Source of the DNA: Theristus sp. LFF4_11
Lineage: Eukaryota; Nematoda; Chromadorea; Monhysterida; Xyalidae
Assembly: GCA_030248135.1 (NCBI GenBank)
Contig: JASANC010002070.1
Location: 62,001 to 126,000, forward strand
Length of the DNA stretch: 64,000 bases
Reading direction: 5' to 3'
The position numbers were made by a program, and so were the translations under genes. Below are positions 22,667 to 34,600 of this stretch, piece by piece. The first letter of the stretch is position 1. Each line of letters opens with the position of its first letter. The notes below the pieces were generated by a model, which saw nothing but the letters and a program-made list of their open reading frames with translations, was not told the DNA's origin and searched no databases.

Positions 22667-25600
22667 ATGGACGACGCCGAAAGTGGCGCCAGTGAGTCGG
22701 CAGAGCAACACGCGCCGGACGAAAACAGCAGCTGCAATGAGGACGAGGCAAACGCGGCGCCAACAACCGCAACTGGCGGCGACACAACGTGGCGAACGCG
22801 AACAGTGGCGCCGTGGAGTCCGAATCTGATGGCACGTCGGACGCCCGGCGCGTCGCTGCCGAAACTCAAAGACATCAGACGGCCGAAGCCGGATTCGGCG
22901 GAGGTATTCTCGGGTAGGGGGGGGGGGGTGTTTTCTGCAGCTCATGTGGCGGTAGAAATGGATGGTTTTCAAGGGTGAGCCACTGTTTTCTGCTGTCCTT
23001 GTCCATCGGTGGTCACCACACGTCTGAGTGATTCTAATCAGTGTCTTCGACTTCACGTTTCATCCATTGTTAACGAGACAAGACATAGTCAACAACAAGT
23101 TGTGGGGAGTAAGAAAAGATTCCTCCAATCGTGTTGAAATTGAAACTGACGCTGCGTCGTTTGTTTGCCTGAAAACACGAAAGTGCATTCGATCCGAACA
23201 AACTGCCACCGTCACGATTGCACAGAGCGACTGTACCGCTGGAAACGCCGGCGGCCACAACGAGCCGGACCTGGAGTTTTCGTACGCTGACGCCGATGCG
23301 CTCGACAAGGAGCTGTCGGAGATCTACGCCTATTCAGAGATGCACGAATTCGCCGCCAACTTTGACGAATATGCGACATATTTGCAGAGAAGAAAGGTGA
23401 ACTTTTCTGAACTCGTCACTAGTCTGCTGAGACTGCGTTCTGTTACGGCACTGTTGCACAGTCATATGATGGTGACGTGATGCGACAAAGACGATATTAT
23501 CTAAAAATGCGGGAGACGCATATAAAAGGAGGAATATGGCCTTGTGTAAGCAGTGAAAGACTTGGCTCGACAACGCTTTTCAAGTCTCTGATGTGGTACA
23601 CACGGATACAAGTACAATATTTTTGCGAGATAACTAAGAGCCATATTTTTGCGCCGTTTATTTATGATTTCGGTTGCACATGGCAACCCTCGTACTTTGT
23701 ATTGTAGACAAATGAAACTTTCACATTTGCGGATTTCGGGCATTTAGCGACCACTAAAACTACTAAAATAACAATCAGACTTTAGCTCGCTGACACTGGT
23801 TTGTCCAGGACAAATTGTGTCGCAGAAGCATTGCGGAACGCAAGGTCTCCTGTGGCAAAGGCAATGACTTACCGGACAGACGGTTTATCCTGCCACACTA
23901 GTTGAAGTTGACACCGGTAAAAAAGGTGAAAATCAACGGAAGACAACTCCTTTTTGTCACTGGTGCTGGTGTGTACACAGCGGTGGGTACGTTAACAACA
24001 ACGAAAAAGCTACATGCAACAATGTTTTGCAATCTCTGATTTTTCTGTTTTTGCACAGAATTTACAGAATTTCGCACATGGCGTGATTTTAGATTAAATC
24101 GAAGAGGACAATTAAAAAATAACTTCAAAGTTTTACGCTTTTCAGCAAAACGAAAACGAAAGTTTCGGATTCGCTGCCCTCCGGAGATATAGCGACCGCA
24201 GGCCACCGAAACCGAAATTGGGCTAAGATCACTGGTGCCCCCAGGACAGAGCGGGGCTTAGAGGCTGTCCCCCTCACGTGGCGAGGGTATTGGTTTCACG
24301 GGATGGTGAGCCGTCCATTCCCCAATCCCACCGGAGTTTGGTACCTTCGGGTTTCCGGAATCGGTGGGGGGCGTGCTTCAAAAAAACAAACAAACAAACG
24401 CGGCGCAAAAATATGACTCTTATGTACTTGTATCCGTGTGTACCACATCAGAGACTTGAAAAGCGTTGTCGAGCCAAGTCTTTCACTGCTTACACAAGGC
24501 CATATTCCTCCTTTTATATCCGTCTCCCGCATTTTTAGATAATATTCTGACTTTTACATAAGCCCCGAAGGTCGGACCAAAATCACAATTCGACTCAGGT
24601 TTTTCACTTTTCGTTTTTTAGGCCGATTTCGCCTATGCTATTTCTACGGCCGATTCGCCCAAAATCGTCACGATTCAGTACCTAGAATTGCTCACACAAG
24701 AAAACTGACCCAAAAGCCGTGATTGGCGCAATGAATTACCATGGAAAACACCGTTTTCTTGTTTTTCATTTCTGGACCGGTTTCGCTAAATTCCACGGCC
24801 GATTCGTCCGAAATCGTCACTATTCAGTATCTAGAGTTGCTCACACAAGCAAACTAACCCAAATTCCGTGACCAGCGCATTGAATTACCCCGGACTACAC
24901 CAGTTTTTCATTTTTTTTGTCTTTAGACTGATTTCGCCAATTTCCACGGCCGATTCGCTCGAAATCGTCACGATTCAGTATCTAGAGTTGCTCACATAAG
25001 AAAACTAACCCAAAATCCGTGATCAGCGCATTGAATTACCCTGGAAAACACCAGTTTCTCATTTTTTGTTTTTGGACCAATTTCGCCAATTTCCACGGCC
25101 GATTCTCCAGAAATCGTCACGATTCAGTATCTAGAGTTGCTCACATAAGAAAACTAACCCAAAATCCGTGATCAGCGCATCGAATTACCCCGGACTACAC
25201 CAGTTTCTCATTTTTTGTCTTTGGACCGATTTCGCCAATTTCCACGGCCGATTCGCCCGAAATCGTCACGATTCAGTACCTAGAGTTGCTCACATAAGAA
25301 AACTAACCCAAAATCCGTGATCAGCGCATTGAATTACCCTGGAAAACACCAGTTTCTCATTTTTTGTTTTTGGACCGATTTCGCCAATTTCCACGGCCGA
25401 TTCGCCCGAAATCGTCACGATTCAGTATCTAGAGTTGCTCACATGAGAAAACTAACCCAAAATCCGTGATCAGCGCATTGAATTACCCCGGACTACACCA
25501 GTTTCTCATTTTTTTGTTTTTGGACCGATTTCGCCAATTTCCACGGCCGATTCGCCCGAAATCGTCACGACTTTGGTTATTTAACTGCTATTCTTTTCAC

Positions 25601-28600
25601 TTTTTCAAAAAAATAAAGGTCAAATTCAAATTCTCCGTTGTTGGTAACCCCTGTAAATTTTTTTATTTGTCAAATAACGGTTTGTTTCACGCGCAGAAAT
25701 CGGAAATACACTTCAAAATAAGCATTTTTCGTTATTTTGTACAAACAAGCTAAATTTTGAGCCTTGGGAAGCATCGGAGAAAAAAAATGAATGCGAAATT
25801 TGAAAACCCCGAAGATTTTTACCCTAGAAAATGTTTTTATCATAACCGTCAGAATTTTCTAAGTATCACTGAAACTGCGTACACATTTTATGACATGACC
25901 GAAAAAAAGGGGTAAACAAGAATAAGAAACAGCGAATTCAGAATCGATGTTTTGCGCACACAGCGTGTATAGAAGATCACCACGAAAAAATTTCTCGTGC
26001 ACACACTATACCTATGGATTATCTACCTGTGTGCAGGAGAAAAAATTCTCAGCTCCTTTTATGTTCACAATGCGAGGCACTGTAAGTTTGAAATTTTAGC
26101 GCGAACGAACCACGGGCCATATTATGTCTCATCCGCTGTCCGCTTCGCTCCGCTTCCATCGCGAATGGACATGATAACAGCAGAATCAAAGCTCGTATCA
26201 GCGTGCAGTCCATTTGGCTAATATATATACAACTGGCTGATTGGTTGGTTGCACACACGTGCAGTGTGCTGCATTCTGTGCAGGCAACCTCCGCCTCCAC
26301 AGCAATCCCTACACAGACTGCACGCATCAGCCTACGACAGAATGCATGCTCAACTGCACGTGTGTGCAACCAACCAACCAATCAGCTAGTTTCTATGTAT
26401 TGGCCAGATGAACTGCATAGTGTGCGAATGAGTTCATGCACCATTACCACCGTGTTATAAGCTAACGAGTGCAATGTTGTCGGAACAGGTCTTTGGTGGA
26501 TTTTGTGAGAACCTCGATTGGAAATTTTCAACAAAAAAAACAATATTTTCTGTTCAGATGCCACTGAACTGGTGTCGCCTGACACGCACTCAGCAGTCGT
26601 CCGTAATCGTTGCGCTGTTGAGTGATCTCGAGCTGGCGGATCGCGCCCGTCGCTTGCGTGCGGCCAGGGCCGTCCTGTATTTGCTGCAGGTGATTGTTGG
26701 AATACTTCCAGCGACACACTGAAAATCTCTTGGAATTTGTCGGTGAATCGTGAAACAGTTTTAAGCGGAGCTTGATTTTGCTAGGGCGCCTTCATGGACG
26801 TCGCTGATCTAGCGGATCACTGGAGCGAACAGCAGCTGAGCGCACATTGTCTGCGTCAGGCGTTCATGAACGCACACCTGCTCGTTGAGCATGCTGCATT
26901 CAGTGTAAGCTGGGCTCGGGCAGTTCAGTCTGCAAAACATGTTTCCGTTGCGGGAGGGGACGACGCTCACTAGTTCCTGTTCAGCAGGGTTGCGTTTTGA
27001 CAATGTCAATTAAGAATGCGCATTTTAGTCAGTTTGAAATCGCCAGGTTGAGTTTTGACGTTTCAAATGTTGTGTGAAGCCGCATTCTCCATCAATGATT
27101 GTTCTCGTGCTGCTTTCCACCGTTACCATTCAACGTCGTTCTATTGTCAAGGCCATCTCCGTTCTGCTGAGCATCGAGCTCGAGCACAGCGTGCCTGACG
27201 ATCAGGGTGGCGCGGTGTTGCACTTGAACGCCGGCGACGTCGTTGGATCGACGTCGAGAAAGTCGTCGTCGCGCTCTGGCGCTGGCGAACAAGCGACCGA
27301 TGCGCCCGGCAATATTGGTGGTACGTTGCTGGTGGTGGCGGCGGCGGCGTTTTTAGTGCCGTCACTGCAGAAAGGTGTTCGTGTTGCTGTTTGCGCCATT
27401 TTTCGCCAACCTCACATATGATGAATATTGTACGATTTGCTAGCTTCGGAGTTCTGAAGCCAGCGGGTGGGGGAGCGTGGCGGAGAATTGCAAATAAAAA
27501 CCCACCAAAATTCTCAGCGCGCACTCGCCGCTCGTCAGCGACGTTGGCGGACAACGTTGCACTGCGCGCGGTGCTGGCGGCGCTGTGTCACGTGATCGAG
27601 TTGATACGGACAGATCCGGTGCAGATTGAACAACAACTCGCCGAGCTGCACTATCAACCGGCCGAATTCACCGACGTGGAGAAAGAACGATTTCACGAGA
27701 ATCAGGAGGCGACACGCAAGGAGCTTGGTTGGTTTTAGGTGGATTTTTGTTGTGGCTGTCGGTACTGACGGTTGTTTTTGAGTTTTGAACTTTTGATGAA
27801 GTTTTTTTTTTTAAAAGTGACACCACAACAAACAGTTTCTAATTTCTCTTTTCAGCGCACCCACTTTGCGGTGACAACCAGCCGTTGACTGTTGTTCTGT
27901 TCCAAATGATCAGTTCGTTCTGCGCTGGCACGACCCCGCACTATCCGATGCGCAAGGTGAGTACCGCGGTACACCACAAAGTTGGAAGTCTTAGCTTTGT
28001 CAACCTCATTTTGATTGAAAATGGACATGCTTTGCCCAGTGCAGAAGAAGGAACTGAGTTCCAATTGTCTGAATGGGAATTCCTGGTTTTCTGTGAATAA
28101 GTTATCGCACAAGTTTTTTACTCAAGAGTGCTTCAAGAGGGGCACATCACGGAAAAGGGGAGGCCACCCCTCTTCTGCATATGATGTTGGCGAGGCCGAA
28201 ATGCAAAGAGAGAACCATCCTACAACGAGGTTGATTTGTTGTGTGCACACAATTGAGTGTCCACCATTTCTTTATCGATTGACCAGCTGCAATATGAAAG
28301 CGCACAACTGAACGACCACCAAAAAAAGCGCACATTTCTCCAAAAGCAGGTGCTGCTGTTGCTCTGGAAGAGTCTGCTGTTCAACCTCGGCGGCTGGGAA
28401 GCGCTGCGCGAGCGCAAGGCACAGCGACGCTCGGAAGCGGGCGTGTCCGCATGCGAAGACACGCTGACGGTCGCCAGGAGCATGAAGGCGGCGCCGCCAC
28501 CGGCAGTGCCGCAGTTGTTGGCGCACGCCCGCGATCTCATTGGTGCGCCTTTGTGTTGTTCATGGCGTGAAGTGAACGCAACACCAGATATACTGCAAGT

Positions 28601-31600
28601 GTGCATCTATCGTAAAAACAGGCTCGTTTTTCTGTTCTGTGGATACACACTGCAGTCACGAAGTAGAGCGCAGTTTTTTTTTTATTTATTTGATTGAGTG
28701 AGTGCTCGTCGAGTGGAAAACGTGCAAGTACATGAGAGAACTCGACAATGTACTTGGTGCTGTTGAAGTGCTCACATAATAAGGGGCCAACTGGACGGAC
28801 AGTATTTCGATGGCACAAAGTGTCACACATAACTTGTGCACTTCTGCCCCCCCGCCATTTCAGACCCCGACCGTCCGCCAGTGAGCCTCCGTGGCAACCG
28901 GCCGCCACTGCCGCAACGTCAGCTGGCCTACTGTGGCAGCAGTGACAGCGACGAGAAACCAGACGACGAAGACGACAACGACGAGGCGAAGTCGTCGAGC
29001 GCCGCTGCCGCCGCCGTCGGATCGGACGACAATGAGGGCATGCCGGACGCGCAGGAGGACGACGGCGAAGACGAGGTAATATCAATTTTTTAAGCTCTGC
29101 GACTGAATGCGTGTGCAGACATGAAAAGAAAACTAGTTTCAATCTTTATGTGGCCATTCAAAGTCGCCTAAGTGTAGAATTTGTCGGCAATTTTGAATTC
29201 CCGCGTCCTGCATGCAACTGTTTACCCATCTATGGGCGCATTCAGTTGCGGCACCAAAATAAAAGATAATAGTGTGGATTCATGGAGCAGTATTCAGTGA
29301 CGCGTTGCTGTGTGAAAAACGTATAGCTACGCGGTTACGAAATACCGCTTCGTAAACGCCACGAACGTGTCAGACCGCAGCTGTTTTTTGTTATCACTGA
29401 GTCAGTTAAGCACGTTCTTTCCACGTTCGCTAGCTGTTTGACTTGTGTTTGGGCTGGGCTGGGCCGGTAGAAACACACTTTTTTGGACACAGGTGATGAT
29501 CGACTTGGATGACGAAACGAAATCGGCCGTTCAGGCACTGGATAGTATCATTCAGATCAAAGTGAATCAAGGTTTGTGTCTGGGAGGCGTTTTTTTTTTG
29601 TTTTGGGTTGTTTGCCGATGCCACCGAATAAGTGAGATCGTTTCCCGTTGTTTTGTTGTTTCTGCACGTTGAACGCACACATGAATATACAGATTGTGAA
29701 TTTTGAGTTATTTGCTGATTGGCTGCTTGCCTGGTGGTATCAAGGCAGCGTATCAAACAACCAATACTCAAACATTCACAGTCGGATTTCGCTTGTGGCC
29801 ACCGGCAGTACTGTAACTCTTGTAGTATCAACTATAAACCCCATCCGAAACCAATGCGATCGCTTTTCGTTGCCGCTTCGTGTAACAGAGAGGCGCACAC
29901 GGCGCAGTTTTGTTGATCAATCGTCGAATGATCAGGTCGGTTTTGCGGCGCAACAACAGCCTGCTCAGTCATGCCTGCACGTTTGCAGACGAGGACGACG
30001 ACGCCAGCTGCTACTCCGGCTCGTGCGCGTCCGCCAGCGCGCGTGCCGACTCGCCGCCGCCATCCCGCACGAGCGTCGGGCGTCAGCACTGCGGCCGGCT
30101 CGTACGCAAACCGCAAGCGCTCGCCGTCACTGGCGGCGCCGTCGGCAAGTCGAAGGCGCTCGCGTGGTCGCCGAAGATTCGCGAGACCGATGTTGCCGTG
30201 TTTCTCGAAAGTAAGCCAGGCAGCACTTTTGTTGTGGTTGATTCGAGTAGAGTGGGGCATGTCCATGTGAGATGGCGCACTGGTACTCGACAGTAATGCG
30301 ACATTCATGAAGAAGTATTTGGTGAGCGCGTAGCTGTGTTTCACAGCACAACTACGTGTCGTCACTAAATACTGCTCTGCTTCATGAATGCCGCTGAAAG
30401 CAGCGCTGTTTCTGGTTGATTATTGAATTGGGAGTGGAGTGGGCATTTTTGAGTGCATTTATGTTTTGTTTCAAAGTGCGCCATCACTTTCATTTTCAGA
30501 CGAACGCTTGAAGTTCCTCGACTTCAACTTGCCGGGCGACACGACCACGCTGATTGGCCTGCCTACGCCCATACAACGCAGCTACAGCACACTGCGCAAG
30601 CACATCTATGTGTCGCTCGGCGATCTGCAGGTGCGGTGATGCACATGACACACGTTGCTGTGCTGTCTGTTTTGGATTTTCCTTTGTTTTTTTTTGCAGA
30701 AAACCACAATTCAATACCAATTTTGGTTGATTTGATACGATATGATCTGTCTTGAATGCCACTCGGGTATTCGGGTGGCGTCACCAATTACTTCACGTAC
30801 AATTACACTTACACTTACAAAGTTTGAATTTGTCATGCATGAAGTTGCTTTTCTATCTGTGCGCTCATTGAGTCGAAAACGACAAAACAACTAGAGAAGC
30901 CTTACGGCCCATTCGTGCACTCGCGCGTGCTGAAACGCAGGCGTCAAATTAGTGCGTGACACTGCGTTGTTTTTGCTTCATGAACGTGTAGCGAACGTGA
31001 CGCCACGTGACGTGACGCTACCGCTTCAAGCTCCATGAATGGCGCTTTAGATCTCGCTTCAAAATCACATTTCTTCCAGGCGAAACGCGAGGAGCAACTG
31101 CGTCAGTGTCCGTTTTCGCAGCGTGAAACGATCGACATCAACAGCACCGAGCTGCTCTACCGTGGTCTGTTGGCGCACATCCCGCAGTACATGATTGCGT
31201 TGTTGAAGATTCTGCTCGCCTCCGTGCCCTCGTCGAAGGTGCGCTGACGTTGAATCTGCAGTGGAGAACTGTAGACCAGGCACAATCGGCCTATGAATGT
31301 GGATTGACTGCGTTTGGAATCAGGCTGACTGGCTGATGCAACCAGTGCGATGCGGCAAATTCGCATATCACATTGAAATACCCCACAACGCAAGAACTGT
31401 ACAGTTTACGGTTTGACGTTAACCGAGATATAGAAAACACGATTCAATGATTTGCGTTTTCGCCGTAATGGCGAAATGGTTTGCGGCAATGCTGCTGTTT
31501 GATTGGACTGTTATTGAATTAGATCCAGAAAAGTCAGCTGATCTGAATCTGTTATTCAGTAAAACTGCTGAAGATTGTAAAAATTGTTTTTTCTGGCAAT

Positions 31601-34600
31601 GCTGCTGTTTGGTTTTACTGTTGTTGAATTAGATCCAGAAAAGTCAGCTGATATGAATTTGTTAAGGCGGAAACTCCATTTAGTTTTTCGTCTGTACGCA
31701 CAAACGTCGTTCTAAATCCCGTGCGCAAACTAATCGTGTCCGTAATGCATTAAGATAGCACACACGACACGATTTCTAAATCGCGTGGCCATTTTTTACG
31801 TGTCGTGTCCGTGCGTACGCACAGAAAACTAATTGCTAAACACGCCTTTATTCAGTAAAACAGCTGAAGATCGTAAAAAAATGTTTTTTTCTCGTTCACT
31901 TCAGGCCAAAACTGATTCGTTCAACATCCTGTGCGACGTCGTGACGGGCGACGTTGACAGCGCCGTGTTGATGTCGCTCAGTGGGTCGTCGTTCAGTCTG
32001 GACACCTCTGAGGCTGCGCTCGCCGTTGATCAGTGCGCGCGGCTAGCCACCGATATTCATCGACACAAGGAGGTGTACCACTATGACGGGTTTTTTTTAC
32101 TTTTTTCTGTCGGTGGTCAGTTTTTGCGCATTGGATCGGACGAGTCTCGTCTGTTGACTGTAGCTTCGAATGTGATCGATCGGCTATATGTCACTGTGAT
32201 GAGAGCCACTTCGGGTTACCATGTGATCAGTCAGGATTTGCACTTGACGCGACAGCGTTCATCAAGTTTCATAAGGCAGGCTGTAGCCAATCATTTTTGC
32301 AACTGACTTGTTCACCATCGTTACCACATACTCGTTTGCACAGATCATCGTGAAAGCAATCAGTAGCATCCTGCTGCTGCTGCTGAAGCACTTCCGCCTC
32401 AACCACATCTATCAGTTCGAGCATCTCGCGCAGCATCTCGTCTACGCCAACTGTATCCCGTTGATATTGAAGTTCTTCGATCATAACATTCTGTTCTACG
32501 TGCAGTCGCGCAATGACATGCCGCTCGCCAATTATCCGCAGTGTGTCGTGCATTGGGCGTTGAATGGTTGGTGGAGTGGAGTGGGTGGTTGTGGATTTGG
32601 AAATGATTGGTCGGTCGATTGGGTACGGGCTGATTGGTCGTGGTCAGGCTCAGGCCAGCATGATGTGTACAGTCCAACTGAAATACCGTATATGCAGTAT
32701 ATTATAGGCGATTTACACGTAATTTATGGGCAATCAGCTGATTGGTTGGTGATGACGTGATGCGTACATTCTGTGCTTGGACGACTCGACCGACACAATT
32801 TCTTGCCAATCAATGTTTGCAGGCCGCCAATGGCCGGACTACACCGGTGACTTGCCGGATTTCCCATTCCGCTCGTCCAACACGGAGGCCACTGGGGCGC
32901 CTGCATTGTCGTCGTCGATCTCGGCTAGTCGACCGGCGCCCGGCTATTTTCTCTGGCGCAATCTGTTCGCTTCGATCAATCTGTTGCGTGTGGTCGGTTT
33001 GGTTGTTTGGTTTTTGTTTGTTTGTTTCGCTTTGTGTTTGCTCTTTCCTGACAAACCCGTCCCTCTTCCGCCCCTCTGATGTCCCTACTTTGCAAAACGT
33101 CTGTTTTTCATCTCCCTGCAACACAGCTTAAAAATTTAGAGCAGAATCTTACGACCTACAGTGGCGGCCAAAAGTGTTGGAACACTGCGTGTATGTGTGT
33201 GCTGTGTATTGCGCAGCGTGTTGCATTGGTCGTACAAACGCTATTATAAAAATTTATGGGCAACGTTGGGTTTACGGGACACTTTTCGACCCAACATTGC
33301 CCATAATATCTTAGCGTTTGTACGGCTGATGCAACACGCGCGCAATACGCAGCACACACGCGCGCAGCGTTCCAACACTTTTGGCCGCCACTGTAGAAAT
33401 TCCAATTGGGACTTTTCAAAATAACCAATTCTCAAATAAAGTAGTACCTCAAACGAAATGTTCAACTTCGAAACAAGCTGCCAACAAAACTTTTGCCTGA
33501 TTTTGGTCTGTTTAAAGAAAATAAAACCACTTATTGACTGACGGACACCAGCCCAAAGTAATGCGGAGATTATTGGCGAAGCGCACCATTGTGCAACGTG
33601 TGTCCATGATTGCCTGTTTCAGGTGAACAAGCTGACCAAGTGGAAGCACGCACGCACCATGATGCTGGTGGTGTTCAAGAGTGCGCCGATACTGAAGCGA
33701 ACGCTCCGCGTCAAACACGTCAGTTCGGCGTTGTGTAGTTTGCTTTGGAAAAACATGATTTTCTTATCCACCAAAGACACTTGCAAGCGATGGAAGTTTG
33801 CTCACTCAACCAACAACGCCAATGCAACAATAATTTCGCGTGCAATCGCTGCGGTCGTTGTGCTCAGATTCTCCTGCAATTATACGCGTTGAAGCTGCTG
33901 AAGATGCAGGCGAAATACCTCGGCCGCCAGTGGCGCAAGTCGAACATGGAGATCATGTCGGCCATCTACAACAAAGTGCGACATCGGTCGGTGCTGCTCG
34001 TTTCGTCCTTCTCTTTCGTGTTTTTTTGTGGCAAAATCGACCTGTAGATCGCGGTTGACTGGCTGCTTTTGAATCGAGCTCGTTGATTGGTGCACCGACA
34101 TATTGCTCACGGTTTGATTGTGTAATGCAGACCGAGAATTTCCAGAGGAACTGCACAAAATATTTACAGTTGAGGATCAGAACCGTTGTATCGGCTGTCA
34201 TTGGGTGCACAGATGAATGCGGCGCGCTGATTGGTCACTCTATTCCGCTCAATAAGTTCTCTAGTGTTGTCCATTTCCAATAAACAGAATGTCTCTCATT
34301 GCAGTTTGAACGACGACTGGGCGTACGGCAACGAGACTCAGTCGAAGCCGTGGGACTTTCAGTCGGAGGAGGCAGCGTTGCGCGGCGCCGTCGAGCGCTA
34401 CAACCAACGTCGCTACGGGCACGTGCTGACGCTGTCGCCGACCGCACGCATTGGTGCGCTTTTTTGTAGTGCGGTCTGTCGGTTGTCTTGCAATTTCTCA
34501 ACCGTCTCGGAAAACTCGTGCTGTGGAGTTTTCAGTGCCGATTGAATGCAAGTGCACTCACAGTCCACAACGCGACCTCTGCAATCCGGTGATCTCCTGA

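Noticed and set aside
22502..23056. 184-codon minus-strand frame
   Set aside because: Covers the STRIP start exon in antisense and has no family similarity.
24560..25580. CRISPR-like array
   Set aside because: Units are about 149 bp, tandem without unique spacers, and lie in a eukaryotic intron: a satellite.
28537..29142. 201-codon Arg/Cys-rich minus-strand frame
   Set aside because: Shadow of STRIP exon 9, whose acidic codons read as Arg and Ser in reverse.
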